Positions 12,245-25,094 of a stretch of 64,000 nt of DNA are shown here, piece by piece; position 1 is the stretch's first letter, and every line of letters starts with the position of its first letter. A program made the translations under genes and the position numbers. Under the pieces are notes generated by a model. It saw nothing but the letters and a program-made list of their open reading frames with translations. It made no database searches and was not told the DNA's origin. The stretch is from Effrenium voratum (lineage: Eukaryota > Sar > Dinophyceae > Suessiales > Symbiodiniaceae), in the NCBI GenBank assembly GCA_963377175.1, contig CAUJNA010001724.1, positions 971,394 to 1,035,393 of the forward strand, written 5' to 3'.

Positions 12245-15200
12245 CTGGCCTCGGATCGGATCGATCCGCACTCCGCACGCGGAAAAAGCGGAAGCATGGA
12301 TCGGTCGCCTGTTTTTTGGGGGGGCGGCCGGGGCAGACACGGCGCTTTGGGCCCAAAGAGGTAGAAAGGTGAAGAAAGAAACGGGGGGTGACTCGGTGAC
12401 TTGGATTGGTGAGTTGAAGCTTTTGGGTGATTTGGAGCCCGGTTTGGTGGTGAATCGGAGGGACTAATATATTCCCATCTACCCTCCACCAATTCGAACC
12501 AGGGCTCAACTCCAAATTCCAACACCATCGGGCTCCCAAGCACCAAGAGGAGTAACCCGAGCTTCGGGCCCAAAGAGACCAAAAGCTCAACAGAAACCGA
12601 TGGTTGGGGCTGGAAAACCCCGAGTTGTCTGCAGCGGCGGGAGTGGCAAAAACAAAAACTCGGCCAGGGCAAGAAAAGGCGAGAAAGCGAAAGCTCTGGA
12701 AGGATACTTGTCAAGAGAAAGGACTATTGCAAGCAGGCGCCGACAATAAGTAACAAAGCCAAGCGGCGATGCAATATACCCGAAGCAGATGTCTTCTTTG
12801 AGAATGCTCTTGCTGGGGTAGCTTTCAGTGGGAACCAAAGGGACATCGTCCCAAACTTGCGAGCTGGTGCTAGAGGAATCTCAGCCGGCGTGTTCTTTCC
12901 AGAGGAAGGGGGAGTGTCTTGCTCCGGAACTCCCTCTCACCCAACTCCACATCTTTTGAGCCAGGTCTCCGCAAAAACACAAAAAGCAGCTAGCATCATT
13001 GTCCACGGCTTGGTTTTCACCCGCCAACGCGTACGCCAGCAAAAACCCACCTCAACGCGAGAGCCCGAGAGCCCGTAGCTTCCAACTGGCCACAGCTCTA
13101 GGGGTTGATCCCCCATTCTTTTCAACCATCGCTCCTTTCAAGAACCGGATCCATTCCCCCTGGCTTTTTTGCATGGTTTCCCTGAAAAGGATCCCTGGGT
13201 TCAGAATGGACATGGAAGATGGAGGGCACCCCCAGCAGCTCCCAACTCGCCCGCTGGGCGCGCGGCACTTCCCGCTCTGACCCTTCAGCTCCTCTTCCAG
13301 AGCGCGGCACCTCAGCCGCGTCCCGTGGCCCGACGTCAGGGGCTTGCCTCGTGAAGCTCCGTGGAGCTCCTTTTTTCGTTCGAAAACGGAGAATCCAAAA
13401 AGTCGTTGGACCCCAATGTCCTTCAAAAGACAAAAAGAATAGCACTCCATTGCATTGCCCCCACCCCCCCCGGAAAAAAAAAGAGAGAGGAAGACGTCGA
13501 TGTCCCTTGTACTCTTGGGGCCAGGAACCCATCAGGATCGGTCTCAGGTATGCCCAGGCGCTGCTCCGAGCCCACTCCGGCCTGCTTCTGCATCCTGCCG
13601 CTCCGTGTTCCGACGACTCGAAATCGAAAATTCGTCCCGGGGGCAACGCGAGCGGCTTCAGACTGTGGATGTTCGATTCGCCAAGTTAGTAAGTGGATAG
13701 CCAATTGGGGGATATCCCCCAAATAACAAGGCTAACCCCACGGAACGGGGGACTTCTAAGTGGGTTGTCACCTAGGTTATCAACAACTTACTAACTTGGC
13801 CGAACACCCAAGTAGGAAGCAGCTAGAACCAAATCTTGCTAATCAATGCGGTCAACGGGAAGTGACCCACTGCACTGTTCTCCGCAATGGGAGTTGAATT
13901 CAAATTACCAAACAATGGGACCCGCAAATGGGGTGAGAACTCTGGACCTCGGGGCGGCCAAAAGATGTGCTGACTTAGAAGTGTTGAAAGCTTGAAGGTA
14001 AGCCAGAGGAAACCAACAGACATATATATATATATACACATATAATCCCATTTGTTTCAAGGGAAGCCAACAGGTATTTGCCACATTCTTGTTGGGGGGT
14101 GGGACGGCCACCCAAGCCTGAAGCTAACCAGTCGATTGGACGTTGACATACCGCAAGCTTGATTCCTCTGTCAACAGACAGAAATATCGCACCTCGAATG
14201 TGGCACCGCCTGCTGTCTTTGAACACTCATGTCATGGCGATGACTGAATGACCTTAACGCCAAAGACGTGCGTCATGGAGAACAAAGACATGAACCATGC
14301 AAATGGAAAGTGGAGTTGCCCGTGCTGTTGTAAAGGGTCATCATCCCAGTCCTTTGAAGCTCAAGCTGATTGGAATCAAGCTGAAACCAATATCAATGTT
14401 CAAGCGCATCTGTTGTCCTTATCTTTCCACCCAACAATTGCACCATTTACAGCCCTTTGAACGGCACATGAGTCACTGCAATGGTTGCTCCTTCCAAAGG
14501 ACAACCATTTGGACTATGCAGTATGAACCTTTTAAGGGGGAAAACAGATAGATCCTCACCGTGCCGTGCAGCAGGTTGCATTTGCTTGACCATATGATCC
14601 CCGGCAGTTGTGTACCACCCCGTTTCTCCCTTGTCAGTATTTACGCATCAAATGAGGGCGTTTGGTTCTTAGAACGGGGTTGGGGGCCACCGTGTTGCTT
14701 GCATGTTTGTCATGATCGAGTAAATCCATACCCAACAGAAGGCACTTGTGGGGCACCTGGCAGATCCCGAAAACTTCAGGCCACGGCAACGTGGGAGGCA
14801 GGGAAGTAAACTTAACCGCTCCTTGTAATGCTCCCACGTTTTCCCAGCCCAGAGGTTCTGCGAATCAAAGCAGGGATCCACGCATTATACACCTGAGCAT
14901 TGCCTTGTACATGGTGGGTTCCCTTTATTGTGGTGGAAAAGCCAAATGTTTCAAATGGTTGCAAAATGGAGATCTTTGAAGGAGCCCTGTTCAAAAGTTG
15001 GCCCACTACGGACGACCCGTCCAGGTGGAGAAACCCCAAAAAACCAAGAGGTTGCCCTTTCTCCCGCTAACATAGCGCCTGAAAGGGGGGTGCCTCCAAG
15101 AGGGGACTGATTTTCCGGATACCGCAGGTAAGGGCAAAAGGTCGCAATGGCTATGGGGCAAAATCTAACCGGGACGGGACACGCAGGCTTTTTAACCAAA

Positions 15201-16971
15201 GGGGGGCTCCCTAAAATAACCACAAACCCATGTGAACCCCAAACCAGGCCAACCAAACGCGATCCGGCCGATCCGCCAGGCTCTCCTCTGCACATTGCTC
15301 ACCAGCAGCGATCGCCGCTCCGACTCGATGCGGGCAACCCCGAACTGCTGCCTCGGGTTTGGCGGGGAAGCCGAAAGGAAAGCCACATTTTTCCCCCCCT
15401 ATCTTGACACATATAGTTCTATGTGTAAATGTATACATATATATATATATACATATATAATATATTGTGTGTATCACATATGCATATATGACCATATATA
15501 TATATACACATATGCATAAATCACACGGATACGCACAAGGTTCGATAATATATGGTGACCCATGGAATTCAAGCGCACAAGTCCCTTTGGTGGCAACCAT
15601 ACGTACTTTTGCGAACCCAGGTGCCCATTTTAGCTTCAACTGTTCTTTTGAAAAACCGACATATTGTATCTGGGTTGCCGCGACAATCTGAAGCAAAAGG
15701 ACCCATGGCACTGGGAGAAGTACAGCGAGAATCTATCCAAAAAGATCTGCCCAAAACTCGCTGGTGCTCAGAGAATGAGGGAATGTACTCTATAAACTAT
15801 AAACCATCCCGTGTGGTTTCTTTTAAGGGAATCCCAGGTTCATTCCATTTCTCATTCCCTACCTATTGCACCAGCAAGAAAACTTGCAAAGAATCCGAAA
15901 GCGGCGGCTCCGTTGCCTGGTGGTTCGCCTTTACTTACCCGGGAGGTATGATGTGGCTGACATGGGTGCCTCCTAAAACATTGAAACCAAAACGCTTGGT
16001 TTGCCTTCAATTCCTTGTACCATGTACAAGTCATCGAATTCACCAACAGGGCTACCAGCAATCCGGGGGCTGGTCATGAAAACGGCTCACATGGCAAAGC
16101 TTTTTGGGGATCATTCAGGTGGCCTCTGCACCGACCGGGGATAGGCATGCTTTGGGTGACCCAAAAGTCGCTTCGAAGCAATGCTGCACGTTGCCACCGA
16201 AGGCGGGAACCACGAACCATTCAGTTGAACCCGTTTAGGGATGGAGCGGATGGACAAACTCCTGCAGCCAGTTTTCGTGGCTCATCCAGGAACAGGTGTT
16301 TGGTGTTGTCCATTCACACTAGCCTGGGGAGCAAGGGCGATCTAATAATGAGGATTGGCAACCATTGCTGGCCGTTGCCGGCATGTAAGGACCACAAGTG
16401 GCATAGCCTCTCCTTGGCTCTGTATTTGATAGCAGGAAGCTCGCTGAACAGATTGGGGCAGAAGGAAGCTTGAAGGAGAACGACAAGTACCAGTCGATAT
16501 TGAAACCCGGTGAATTAAAATAATGTACAAAAACAATGATCAGTCATATTCCTCTAGTTCGCACTTTCTGATGAGTCAAGATACACCGGGAAACTGAACA
16601 AATAGCAAGCCATGACATTGGATATCAGCTTGATTCCCAAGCAAGCCTACAGTTGATGCACTAAATATGAGGCAAGCAGGGAACTCATTGGACGCCCGGC
16701 CATCCATGGTCTGGTTCTGGTCAATTCGTGAAATCAACGGCACCATTGCGTTCAAACAAACTTACATTCATAGAAGAGTCAACATGTTTGTACATCAAAT
16801 ATGTCACGTGCAGAGCAAAGCTCGACAAAAACCAACCACTGCACAAACTCGACCCTCGAGTAGTCCAATAAGTAGCTAGTCTAAACTGCCTGCCTGGACA
16901 TGCAAAAGCACGTAGCTGCAACGCCATCACAAAACGACTGCTCCACCCAGCTGACATGATTCTTCCGAGGA
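12245..16971. other. host intron-like DNA with weak exon candidates
   Basis: No strong exon. A short minus-strand GC-rich frame near 13,285-13,317 (CRALEEELK after an AG) and a frame near 15,250-15,330 (RIESERRSLL) are possible exons without clear donors. TA runs occur at 14,020-14,045 and 15,430-15,510. A palindromic family A copy lies at 15,760. Confidence 0.45.
15760..15876. repeat. palindromic dispersed element, family A copy 1
   Basis: Ends GCTGGTGC ... GCACCAGC are inverted. The right arm carries GGTTCATTCCATTTCTCATTC, the complement of the left-arm motif in other copies. About 117 bp. Confidence 0.7.
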
Positions 16972-17041
16972 TCTCCACTTGGTTCATCTCCTGCTTGGCG
17001 CGGTCCAAGCGCTCTTGGGCCGTGGTCATTGAAAGCTCCAC
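16972..17041 (-). CDS. candidate exon, coiled-coil-like
   Basis: Minus-strand frame after AAG acceptor reads VELSMTTAQERLDRAKQEMN and QVE. The donor is not clear. Charged heptad pattern as in neighbouring exons. Unidentified. Confidence 0.4.
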
Positions 17042-17110
17042 CTTCGCCAGAAGTTAGATGTTTCGGATGCGTCCCTTCGATCTGTTTCAAGAAATTGCTA
17101 GGATCTGCAC

Positions 17111-17233
17111 CTAGCTAGGTTCTCCAGTAGAGAGGTTAGAATAAGGGTACCCTTTTTTTCTGTATAGTCGATTTTAGTAGGGGAACCCTCCCCAAAAAAA
17201 GTGTAAAAGGGCACTACTGGGGACCTAGCTAGG
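17111..17233. repeat. palindromic dispersed element, family D copy 1
   Basis: Left end CTAGCTAGGTTCTCCAGTAG pairs with the right end CACTACTGGGGACCTAGCTAG. The interior GGTTAGAATAAGGGTACC and TTTTAGTAGGGGAACCCTCC recur at 24.5 kb and, diverged, at 31.9 and 32.1 kb. Confidence 0.7.
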
Positions 17234-17623
17234 GTCTGCCAGGGCCCGTTCACGGGTGACATGGTCCCGGCATTGGGGCGGCTGGACGTTGGGAAGCACC
17301 GAAGAATAAAGGGAAATCAAACTGGGCTGTCCATTTTCAGATCCCCCGCTAAAAGGGACTGACTTTTAGTAGTGGGGGACTCTGTTGCTTTTGACTCGCA
17401 ACCTATTTGTTTGCTAAACCAAAAAGTAACATGGAGGTCGAAAAAACCGCACATTTGCGGGTGGACACATCGAAAACTTTTTTTGGGTCAAATGGAAACC
17501 CCCCCCCGAAACAGGATGACCTGGAACCTGTGCAAAGTTTCGGCTGACTTGCACGCTTTGGCGCCCTGCCTTTAGTGGAGACTGCGCCTGGACTCCCTAC
17601 CGCTGAAAGTCGGCATCCGCTGT

Positions 17624-18790
17624 GTGTCTTTGTGTCTCTGTGTCTGTGTGTCTTGTCTTGTCTCTTGTCGCTCGTCTCTCGTGTCTCATTCTCGTCTCTC
17701 GTCTCTTGCCTCTTGCCTCTTGCCTCTTGTGTCTCTTGGCGACAGTCTCTTGTTTCTTGTCTCTTGTCTCTTGTCTCGTGTCTCTTCTCTCTTGTCTCTC
17801 GTCTCTCGTCTCTTGTCTCTCGTCTCTCGTGTCTCGTCTCTCGTCTCTCGTCTCTTGTCTCTTGCCTCTTGCCTCTTGTCTCTCGTTTCTCGTCTCTCGT
17901 TTCTCGTCTCTCGTCTCTTGTCTCTCGTCTCTCGTCTCTTGCCTCTTGTCTTTTGTCTCTTGTCTCTTGTCTCTTGTCTCTTGTCTCTTGTCTCTTGTCT
18001 CTTGTCTCGTGTCTCTTGTCTCTTGTCTCTCGTCTCTCGTCTCTCGTTTCTCGTCTCTCGTCTCTCGTCTCTGGTCTCTTGTCTCTTGCCTCTTGTCTCT
18101 TGTCTCTTGTCTCGTGTCTCTCGTCTCTCGTCTCTCGTCTCTTGTCTCTTGTCTCTCGTCTCTTGTCTCTTGTCTCTTGTCTCTTGTCTCTTGTCTCTTG
18201 TCTCTCGTCTCTCGTCTCTCGTCTCTCGTATCTCGTCTCTTGTCTCTTGTCTCCTTTCTTTTGTCTCTGGTCTCTCGTCTCTCGTCTCTCGTCTCTCGAC
18301 TCTCGTCTCTCGTCTCTGGTCTCTTGTCTCTTGCCTCTTGCCTCTTGGCCCTTGTCTCTTGTCTCTTGTCTCTTGTCTCTTGTCTCGTGTCTCTTGTCTC
18401 TCGTCTCTCGTCTCTCGTCTCTCGTCTCTCGTCTCTCGTCTCTCGTCCTTCGTCTCTTGTCTCTTGCCTCTTGTCTCTTGTCTCTTGTCTCTTGTCTCTC
18501 GTCTCTTGTCTCTCGTCTCTCGTCTCTCGTCTCTCGTCTCTTGTCTCTTGGCTCTTTGCTCTTGTCTCTTGGCTCTTGGCTCTTGTCTCTTGTCTCTTGT
18601 CTCTTGTCTCTTGTCTCGTGTCTCTTGTCTCTCGTCTCTCGTCTCTGGTCTCTCGTCTCTCGTCTCTTGTCTCTTGTCTCGTGTCTCTTGTCTCTTGTCT
18701 CTTGTCTCTCGTCTCTCGTCTCTCGTCTCTCGTTTCTCGTCTCTTGTCTCTTGTCTCCTTTCTTTTGTCTTTCTGTCTCCCTTTCTTTTG
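17624..18790. repeat. TCTCTTG / TCTCTCG minisatellite array
   Basis: About 1.17 kb of 7-bp units TCTCTTG and TCTCTCG in mixed order. Because 7 is not a multiple of 3 and no unit makes a stop, three plus frames (Leu/Ser/Val/Cys-rich) and a minus frame (Arg/Glu/Thr-rich) stay open for hundreds of codons. I treat these as repeat artefacts. Confidence 0.9.
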
Positions 18791-18839
18791 TGTTCTTTCA
18801 ATTTATGTTCTTTCTTTCTTTGATCCTTTGTTTGCTTTC

Positions 18840-19125
18840 TTGTTTGTTTGTGTGTTGTGTCACTGTGTGTTTGATTGTTTGTGTGTCTGTGTTCATGTGT
18901 TTGTGTATGTTTGTGTATGTTTGTGTGCGTGCGCTTGTGCGTCCTTGTGTGTGTGTGTGTGTGTGGGTGTGTGGGTGTGGGTGTGTGGGTGTGTGGGTGT
19001 GTGGGTGTGTGGGGGTGTGGGGGTGCGGGCGTGCGTGGGGCGTGCGGGCGTGCGGGCAGGCGTGCGTCCGTGCGTGCGGGCGTGGGTGTGGGTGTGGGTG
19101 TGGGTGTGTGTGTGTTTGCTTCAGG
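18840..19125. repeat. (GT)n / GGGTGT-rich array
   Basis: Degenerate TTTGTGTG then GTGTGGGTGTGG repeats directly after the TCTC array. Low complexity. Confidence 0.85.
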
Positions 19126-19596
19126 GTACTCTGTTCAGGTTGGTTTGAAGGGAAACCAAAAGGACAAATCACATTCTCGGGGGGCATACAATTTGACGCA
19201 AACCAAAATGGGCTGTCAGTGCCCCGGGCGTCGCTCACGAAAGCCAGGTACAGAGACTGGCGCATTTTTTCAACCGGCATTGTCACCTGAGCGCCCAAAA
19301 ACCCATTGACTTGCTGAATGGGAGGAAAAGTAGCCCCCTGGCCAACAGCTGGGTTTCGGGCGCTGCGCTGATCCGCCGTCCATGGCGCGTCCAATATCTA
19401 ATAATGAAACGCCCGCTCAGCGAAGATTGAACACTTACCAGGACAGTCAGGCAGCCTCAAAACAATCAGAGAGCAAGAGGGTCGCTTGCAGAATGCAGCA
19501 ACCCTTGCGAATGCTTTCGCAAACTTATTGGTTTCAATGGGGGATCCCTAGAAACAAACACTGATTTTGCCACTCGGGACTCTCACGGATGCATCT

Positions 19597-19800
19597 TGGA
19601 CGTCCGGTTGATCACTTCCTGCTCGAATCCTACTAGGTTGCCCTCCACGCGCTTCAAGTAGCGGTCCAGCTTTGCTGCATACCTTTGGTGCGTGGCACTG
19701 TTGGGCAGGCCACCCGGACTCGCTGCATCCGGCTTGCAGTCCATAGATTTGAAGCTCAGCTGCGGCTCCACAAAATCCAGTGCTTCCTGCTCGGTACACC
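19597..19800 (-). CDS. candidate exon(s) of an unidentified host protein
   Basis: The minus frame is open over about 200 bp, giving EALDFVEPQLSFKSMDCKPD early and RYAAKLDRYLKRVEGNLVGF later, ending TSKMHP before either a TGA or a GTGAGAG donor. An AG near 19,800 could be the acceptor; an internal AG|GT near 19,687 means two exons are possible. Not recognised. Confidence 0.5.
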
Positions 19801-20849
19801 TGACTCCCTGCAAGTCCTGGCTTGGTCTATTCAAGTCGCACCTGCAAAAAGTGAGAAACTTGTTGCTGGTTAGTGTGGAACATCACCCACAAAAGGAGAA
19901 AAGCCACGCCAAAGAGCAGCCAAGGGTCATAGGCACTGAGCCTTTTCCCGACAGGCATTGCATGAGCATGAGCATGAGCATGACCATCTGTCCTGCTCGT
20001 GCTGCATCCCATGGCACCAGAGTGAAAAAAGCTGACTGGCGCAAGACAGCTGCGGTGCGTTTGGCTTCTCTGACTGACGAACTCCTGACAACTTGGCACA
20101 CGCACCAGGGAATACAGAACCCCCCATCTCACTGGCTGAGTGGATGGCAAAAAAAGTCCAAACTTTATATTGACCCCTAAAATGGTCTTCCCAAAAAGTT
20201 TCAAGTTCATGAACTGAGGAAGTGAGCCATAAAACGAGCACCTTGAGTTTGAGATCAAGAGGTAAAGTGCCAGATGAATATGTCCTTCAGGGGACTCTTC
20301 ACAACACCTTTCTCAAGTCCTCGACTGTGTGTCCGAAGCTTTTTGCGCGTCAAACGAGGAACCCAAGTTCCCACGACCATTCACCCAACTGGGGCAGGGC
20401 GGCAGGGCGCACTTTCTGAACGAAGCTGGGTGTCAGGACAACTTACCGATGACCATGCAATCTTCTCTTGGAATTGGATCCACTCGGATTCGGACCTTGG
20501 ATTCCGGTCTTCCTTTTCTGGGCTGCCCTCAGATGGAAAGTACCACTAAACACTACAGGCTAAAAGGCTAAGGAACCGGGTGGCTGGGAGCCACCAAGTT
20601 TTGGTTTCCCTTTTCAACCAAGGTGAAACCTCCAAAGCGTTGTTTTACATGGCCATCCTTGCGAAGGGAAACCAAATAAATGCCGCTCTCATTTTGAGGA
20701 CCCCCCCCGATTTCTTGCTGGTCAACAGGGAATGACCGTTCCGGTTGGGAATGAACCGGTTTTGGGGATTTCCGAACAAAGGAAACTACCAGGGATGGAG
20801 ATTGTTCCTCGGGGTGAGACTCGATCGAGCAAATCGGCAACTTTCCAGC

Positions 20850-20906
20850 CTTCTGCAGGCCTTTGTTCGCCTGCTCAAAGGCCGGCTGCGCTGCTTGCTC
20901 TGCCAC
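20850..20906 (-). CDS. candidate 19-codon exon
   Basis: CTCGAG acceptor and GC donor (20849-20848) frame exactly 19 codons, VAEQAAQPAFEQANKGLQK. The GC donor matches the HIR-like gene. Unidentified. Confidence 0.5.
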
Positions 20907-21884
20907 CTCGAGAGCAAACCCCTCGCCGGGAGAAGAAAACAAGATTGGGCGGTCCAAAGTGGGTTGCCCGATCGTTGAAAACGGATTCATGGACCAAAAC
21001 CTGCAGTCCATGATTGTTTTGTAAATTTTTGACCTATACCCACTACACACACAAGGAGCACCTGCCTGCTTCAAAGCGGCGGTTGCCCTCTTTTGGCCTC
21101 CTGGAGCCCCGTGCATAGGTACACTAGCTACATGCGAGATAGTGGTTAATCTTGGCGATTTCCTCAAAGCTCATGAGCCACGAAACCGTGTGGCCAAAAA
21201 CCCAAAAAACTTTCCCACCTTGGGCGAAGCAGTCTTCGTTGCGAGTTCTGTGATGCATCAAGCAAAACCTGCAGGATCGCAGGATCGAAGTTGAGCTTTA
21301 TGGGGCGGAACTGAGCGAATGATCCCATGGCTCATTTCCCTAGGATCCGACAGCGATAAGATCAGGGACATGTGTTTGTCTTGGTCCACATTGCTAGCAA
21401 TCTCTCTCAAAACTGGAACTCTCCAGTGTCATTTCCAGAGGGTCCGCCATCCACCTTGAATCAATGAATAGTTGTCCGTGGCGGACAACAAATCGATCCG
21501 ATGATCCGCCAGCCAAAAAGGGCTAAAGAAACACAAAATGATTTTCGCCATCCTCCCAAGTGTTCGACACCTCAGCCCAAAAACAGGCAGATCGACCCCT
21601 CGCCCCAAAAAGCACGGAGCCCACCCAAAAAAACATAGGCGTAAAAAAAGAAACGATCCGCGATCCGCGCGGTTCGAAAAACTGCCTGGATCGCCAGTTG
21701 CTGTTTTTGTCCATGCACTTTGCCCCTAAAACCAGCAACAGTGACAGAAAAAAGCAGCAACTTGGCAATCTAGGAGTCCCCTTTGTCCTTTTCCCAGACT
21801 TGAACTGCCTCTGTTGGTGTAGTGGTCGGAAAAAAACAAAAACAACAGGGAGACAAAAAAGAACGGGGAGACAAGAAGCCCCGC

Positions 21885-21983
21885 CTCCAGGGAGCTGCGC
21901 TTGCTCTGCCGCACCTTCTCCCAGGGTGCCGCCGGCGCAGTCTTCTGCGTGGCCTCGAAGAGGGCCACCAACGTCCCCAGCTC
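21885..21983 (-). CDS. candidate 33-codon exon
   Basis: A pyrimidine-rich acceptor (repeated GCTCC then GCAG) and a GC donor at 21884-21883 frame exactly 33 codons beginning ELGTLVALFEATQKTAPAAP. The frame also stays open upstream, so the exon could be longer. Unidentified. Confidence 0.5.
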
Positions 21984-22142
21984 CTGCGGAGCGGAGCGGA
22001 GCGGAGCCGACGGCTCCGCCACGGCAGAAAACGGAGCCGCCGCCGCGGAGTGGCGGGGGCTGAAGAGGGAAACCTCGGTAAAGTCTGCGTACACCGAAGC
22101 GGGGAAGTCTCAGTAAGACCTGTGGCACAGCTTCCATAAATT

Positions 22143-22246
22143 ATTGTCCTTTTGGTTGGTGTCCCTGGTAGATGGTGAAAAACCAGGTGAACCAGGAATC
22201 GCCAGCAATTTTCTTTTGACCAAGACAACCAAAAAGGACACCTATG
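22143..22246. repeat. palindromic dispersed element, family C copy 2
   Basis: Left TGTCCTTTTGGTTG pairs with right CAACCAAAAAGGACACC. The inner CCAGGTGAACCAGGAATCGC block matches the 11.1 kb copy. Confidence 0.75.
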
Positions 22247-22249
22247 GAA

Positions 22250-25025
22250 ACCAGGGACAGGCAGTACTTTGTTTGATGAAATAAAGGCAGTGATGTTTTG
22301 GAAGCCATGGTGGAAATCTACTAAACTCGTCCAAGTTCTGGGGAAGAAAGCCAAAAAAATGCGCTTCGCAAGAGGAAGCGATTTTGAGAAAGGACCCAGA
22401 GGGGAAAAACCAGTTCGTTGGGGCCAACATGGAGGTCAAAAACTCCACCAGCCGAGTCGCAATCAAGACATGGTCACAAGCGGATCGGTCTACCCAGAAG
22501 AATCAAATCTGCGGCTGAATTTTAGTTGGGGACCCTTGGGTGGGCATCATTTGCATGGGAGGGGTTGTGATGTCCACCAACAATTTTCGGACATGCTCAG
22601 AGCCTGAACAGTCGAAAGAAAAAAAGAAGAAAAAAAAGAGAACTCTGTTTGAACCCGTCCATTTTGGGGAGAAAACAAAGGGACCCATTTCAGGGGAAAT
22701 TCGGTTTCTATCCATGTTGGACACCATTGGGGTGCCTAGGGACAAACACATTTGGCCACAAACACAATTTCTCAAGAGCGTCTGAAAATCTGGGGGAGAG
22801 GGGGCACTGGCAAATGGGTGGTTTCCCTTGAAAACGATCCAATACACCAACAGAGGCAGTTCAAGTCTGGGGAAAAGGAAAAAGGGGACTCCTAGATAGC
22901 CAAGTTGCTGCTTCTTGTCAGTCACTGTTGCCGGTTCTAGGGGAAAAAATGTGCCTGGAAAACAAAAACAAGCCACCACTGACTGGCCAAGAACGAGATT
23001 CCAAGGCCTTCCCATGAGCCGACGGCCGGGTTTCCAAGCCGAGCCGACAGCCTTCCGAGGAACCGGAGAGACGAGTGGAGCGAAGCCGGAGCGAAGCATT
23101 GAAGAGACTCAGGGTTCGACATTCCTTCTCGGATGCCCAGGGGATTTCCATGGGATAAAGGAATCGGCCTTCTTTTTTGGTTGACTTTCAAGGGGAGCCC
23201 TTCCCCCAAAAAAAGGAAAATGGGCACCACTGGGCAACTGGGCCTTGCACGAGCCGAAAACCCGCGTGTGAGATATGAGCTTGAGTTTCTAGGTGTGGCC
23301 GGGCAATGGACAAAGACATTCACCACCCACCGGCCCTCCCATTCATAGCCTTGTATTTCTTGGGAACTCACGACCGACGGAAAGTGATGGGACAAGAGAA
23401 GATGAAAGGGATAAGAATGGAGCATGTCCGATCTCTCCCATTCCCACTCCTCTCTTCGTTCGTGAGTGTCCATGAGAGATAGAATGCTTCTTGGATGATT
23501 TCTTCCTTGGCAGTCAATTGTCAAGAGTTCTTTGTTATAGACGGTTCTCGGTAAATCCTTGACAAGAAAAGCCCGGCATACAAGCATTCTCGCTAAAACT
23601 CACCTCTAGAATCCATCCCGCCTCTCAGTCTTCTCTGTGAGGCATGAAGGGATGGGATAATGATGGATGGAGAAACGGGGTATTTTCCCGGTCTGGCACA
23701 AGATTGGCTTTTCGGATTGAAAGGGAAACTCGACTCATCTGCACCTGAAAAAAAAATACAAAAAAAAACTCAACCCATCAACACCAACCGGAAGAATTCA
23801 CAAATGAAGGAAACCTGGACCTCACGGAGCCATCCTAAAAAGTCCAAGAGGTGAGCTTCAGGAGCCGTTTTCCACCGCCCACACCCGCGTCCTTCTCCGC
23901 AAGGCTGAGGGTCTTGTCCAAGGCATCCTGCTGGTCTTAGTAGAATGCCCCTTCTGTGTACCATTTGGCTGGGTCACAAGCCAAATGATACCCCCAGTGA
24001 ACATCCCAATCCCCACTAAAATAGACTAAGATACGTGGTGCACCTATCCCGAAATGGTACCATTGGTTTTGAACCATGGCCATTTATGTCGGGAGGCACG
24101 CATGACCGAGATAGTTGCAAACACCAAGTGTTGCGCTAACAAGTGGCCAGTCAAACACGAATCACTCACTCCACGCAATTGCAAGTTTCTGGCAGCCCCA
24201 ACAAGCCAATGTGAAATTCGGAGTACACAATCTGGAGGACCATACTACACCCAGAAATGAACCAATTGCCCACTACAAGGGAAATCGCCCCCTGACAATG
24301 GTCCCCCGGACTGCTTCCGTACACACCCTCCTTATGGTACCTCCAAACTGCGTGCCTTGCCTCCTCCCTCCCTGCCCGGCCACTCAAGCGCCAAGCCGAC
24401 GGCTCGACTCAGCAAACAGAACGTCTGAGAACGCGGTCCAACAGGTTGGGAGCTGCAATCCCCGGAGTTTGTCTAGGTCCTCCAGAGAGGTTAGAATAAG
24501 GGTACCAACTTTTTGCTGTAGTCGTTTTTAGTAGGGGAACCCTCCCCCCAAAAAAAAGGGCACTACTGGGGACTTAGTTGTTCATACCAAAACACACAAT
24601 CTGCAGAACTCCACAAACTGGAAATGAGCCGAATTCCCAGCTCAAGGTCCTGGTCAAGAAGGTCCCTTTGCCGCTTTTTTCCCACAAGCAGTGCCCAAAA
24701 CAAGAATCCACGAGTGCACCCTCCACACTTAGGAGCTGTTTTGCACATCCCAAACCGGCAATTCGTCAAGCTGGCCAGGCAAGCTGGACCGATGCCCATA
24801 CCCTCCCGAGAATCCTGCTCCTAGGGCCTCCCCCGGCAGTCTGCGGGGGGATCAAACCACCAAGGAAACGACCACCGTGTTTTTTTTGGCCGCCCCTTTG
24901 TGCTTGTGGCGTCCTTCCTTCCGGGGGGGTTTCAGGGGGGACGGCGTAAACGGTCCCCGAGCTCAACGCACGAGAAACGCCGACGCCTCCTTCCCCTGGT
25001 GGGCCGCCAGGTCGAGGCTTTGAGC
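22250..25025. other. host intron-like DNA
   Basis: No supported exon. A poly-A/AAAGAAG run at 22,618-22,640 and diverged repeat pieces. The segment 23,950-24,090 is an inverted relative of 3,000-3,200. A family D element lies at 24,471. Confidence 0.5.
24471..24580. repeat. palindromic dispersed element, family D copy 2
   Basis: Starts GTCTAGGTCCTCCAGAGAGG and ends GGGCACTACTGGGGACTTAG. Shares GGTTAGAATAAGGGTACC with the 17.1 kb copy. Confidence 0.7.
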
Positions 25026-25094
25026 CTGGCGCACCACGGCGTCCACGTGCAGCTGCGTGAGCTGCTGCTTCGGGGCCTCCTCAGGGCTGAGACT
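25026..25094 (-). CDS. candidate 23-codon exon
   Basis: CTCCAG acceptor (25096-25095) and GC donor at 25025-25024 give exactly 23 codons: SLSPEEAPKQQLTQLHVDAV then VRQ. Helical and charged. Unidentified. Confidence 0.5.

Noticed and set aside
13464..13480. Homopolymer runs (C, G, A) at many host positions as frameshift or regulatory signals
   Set aside because: They are too common in this DNA to carry specific meaning.
17575..19290. A 571-codon plus-strand frame and overlapping long frames
   Set aside because: They lie on the TCTCTTG and GT arrays; the length is due to stop-free repeat units, not coding.
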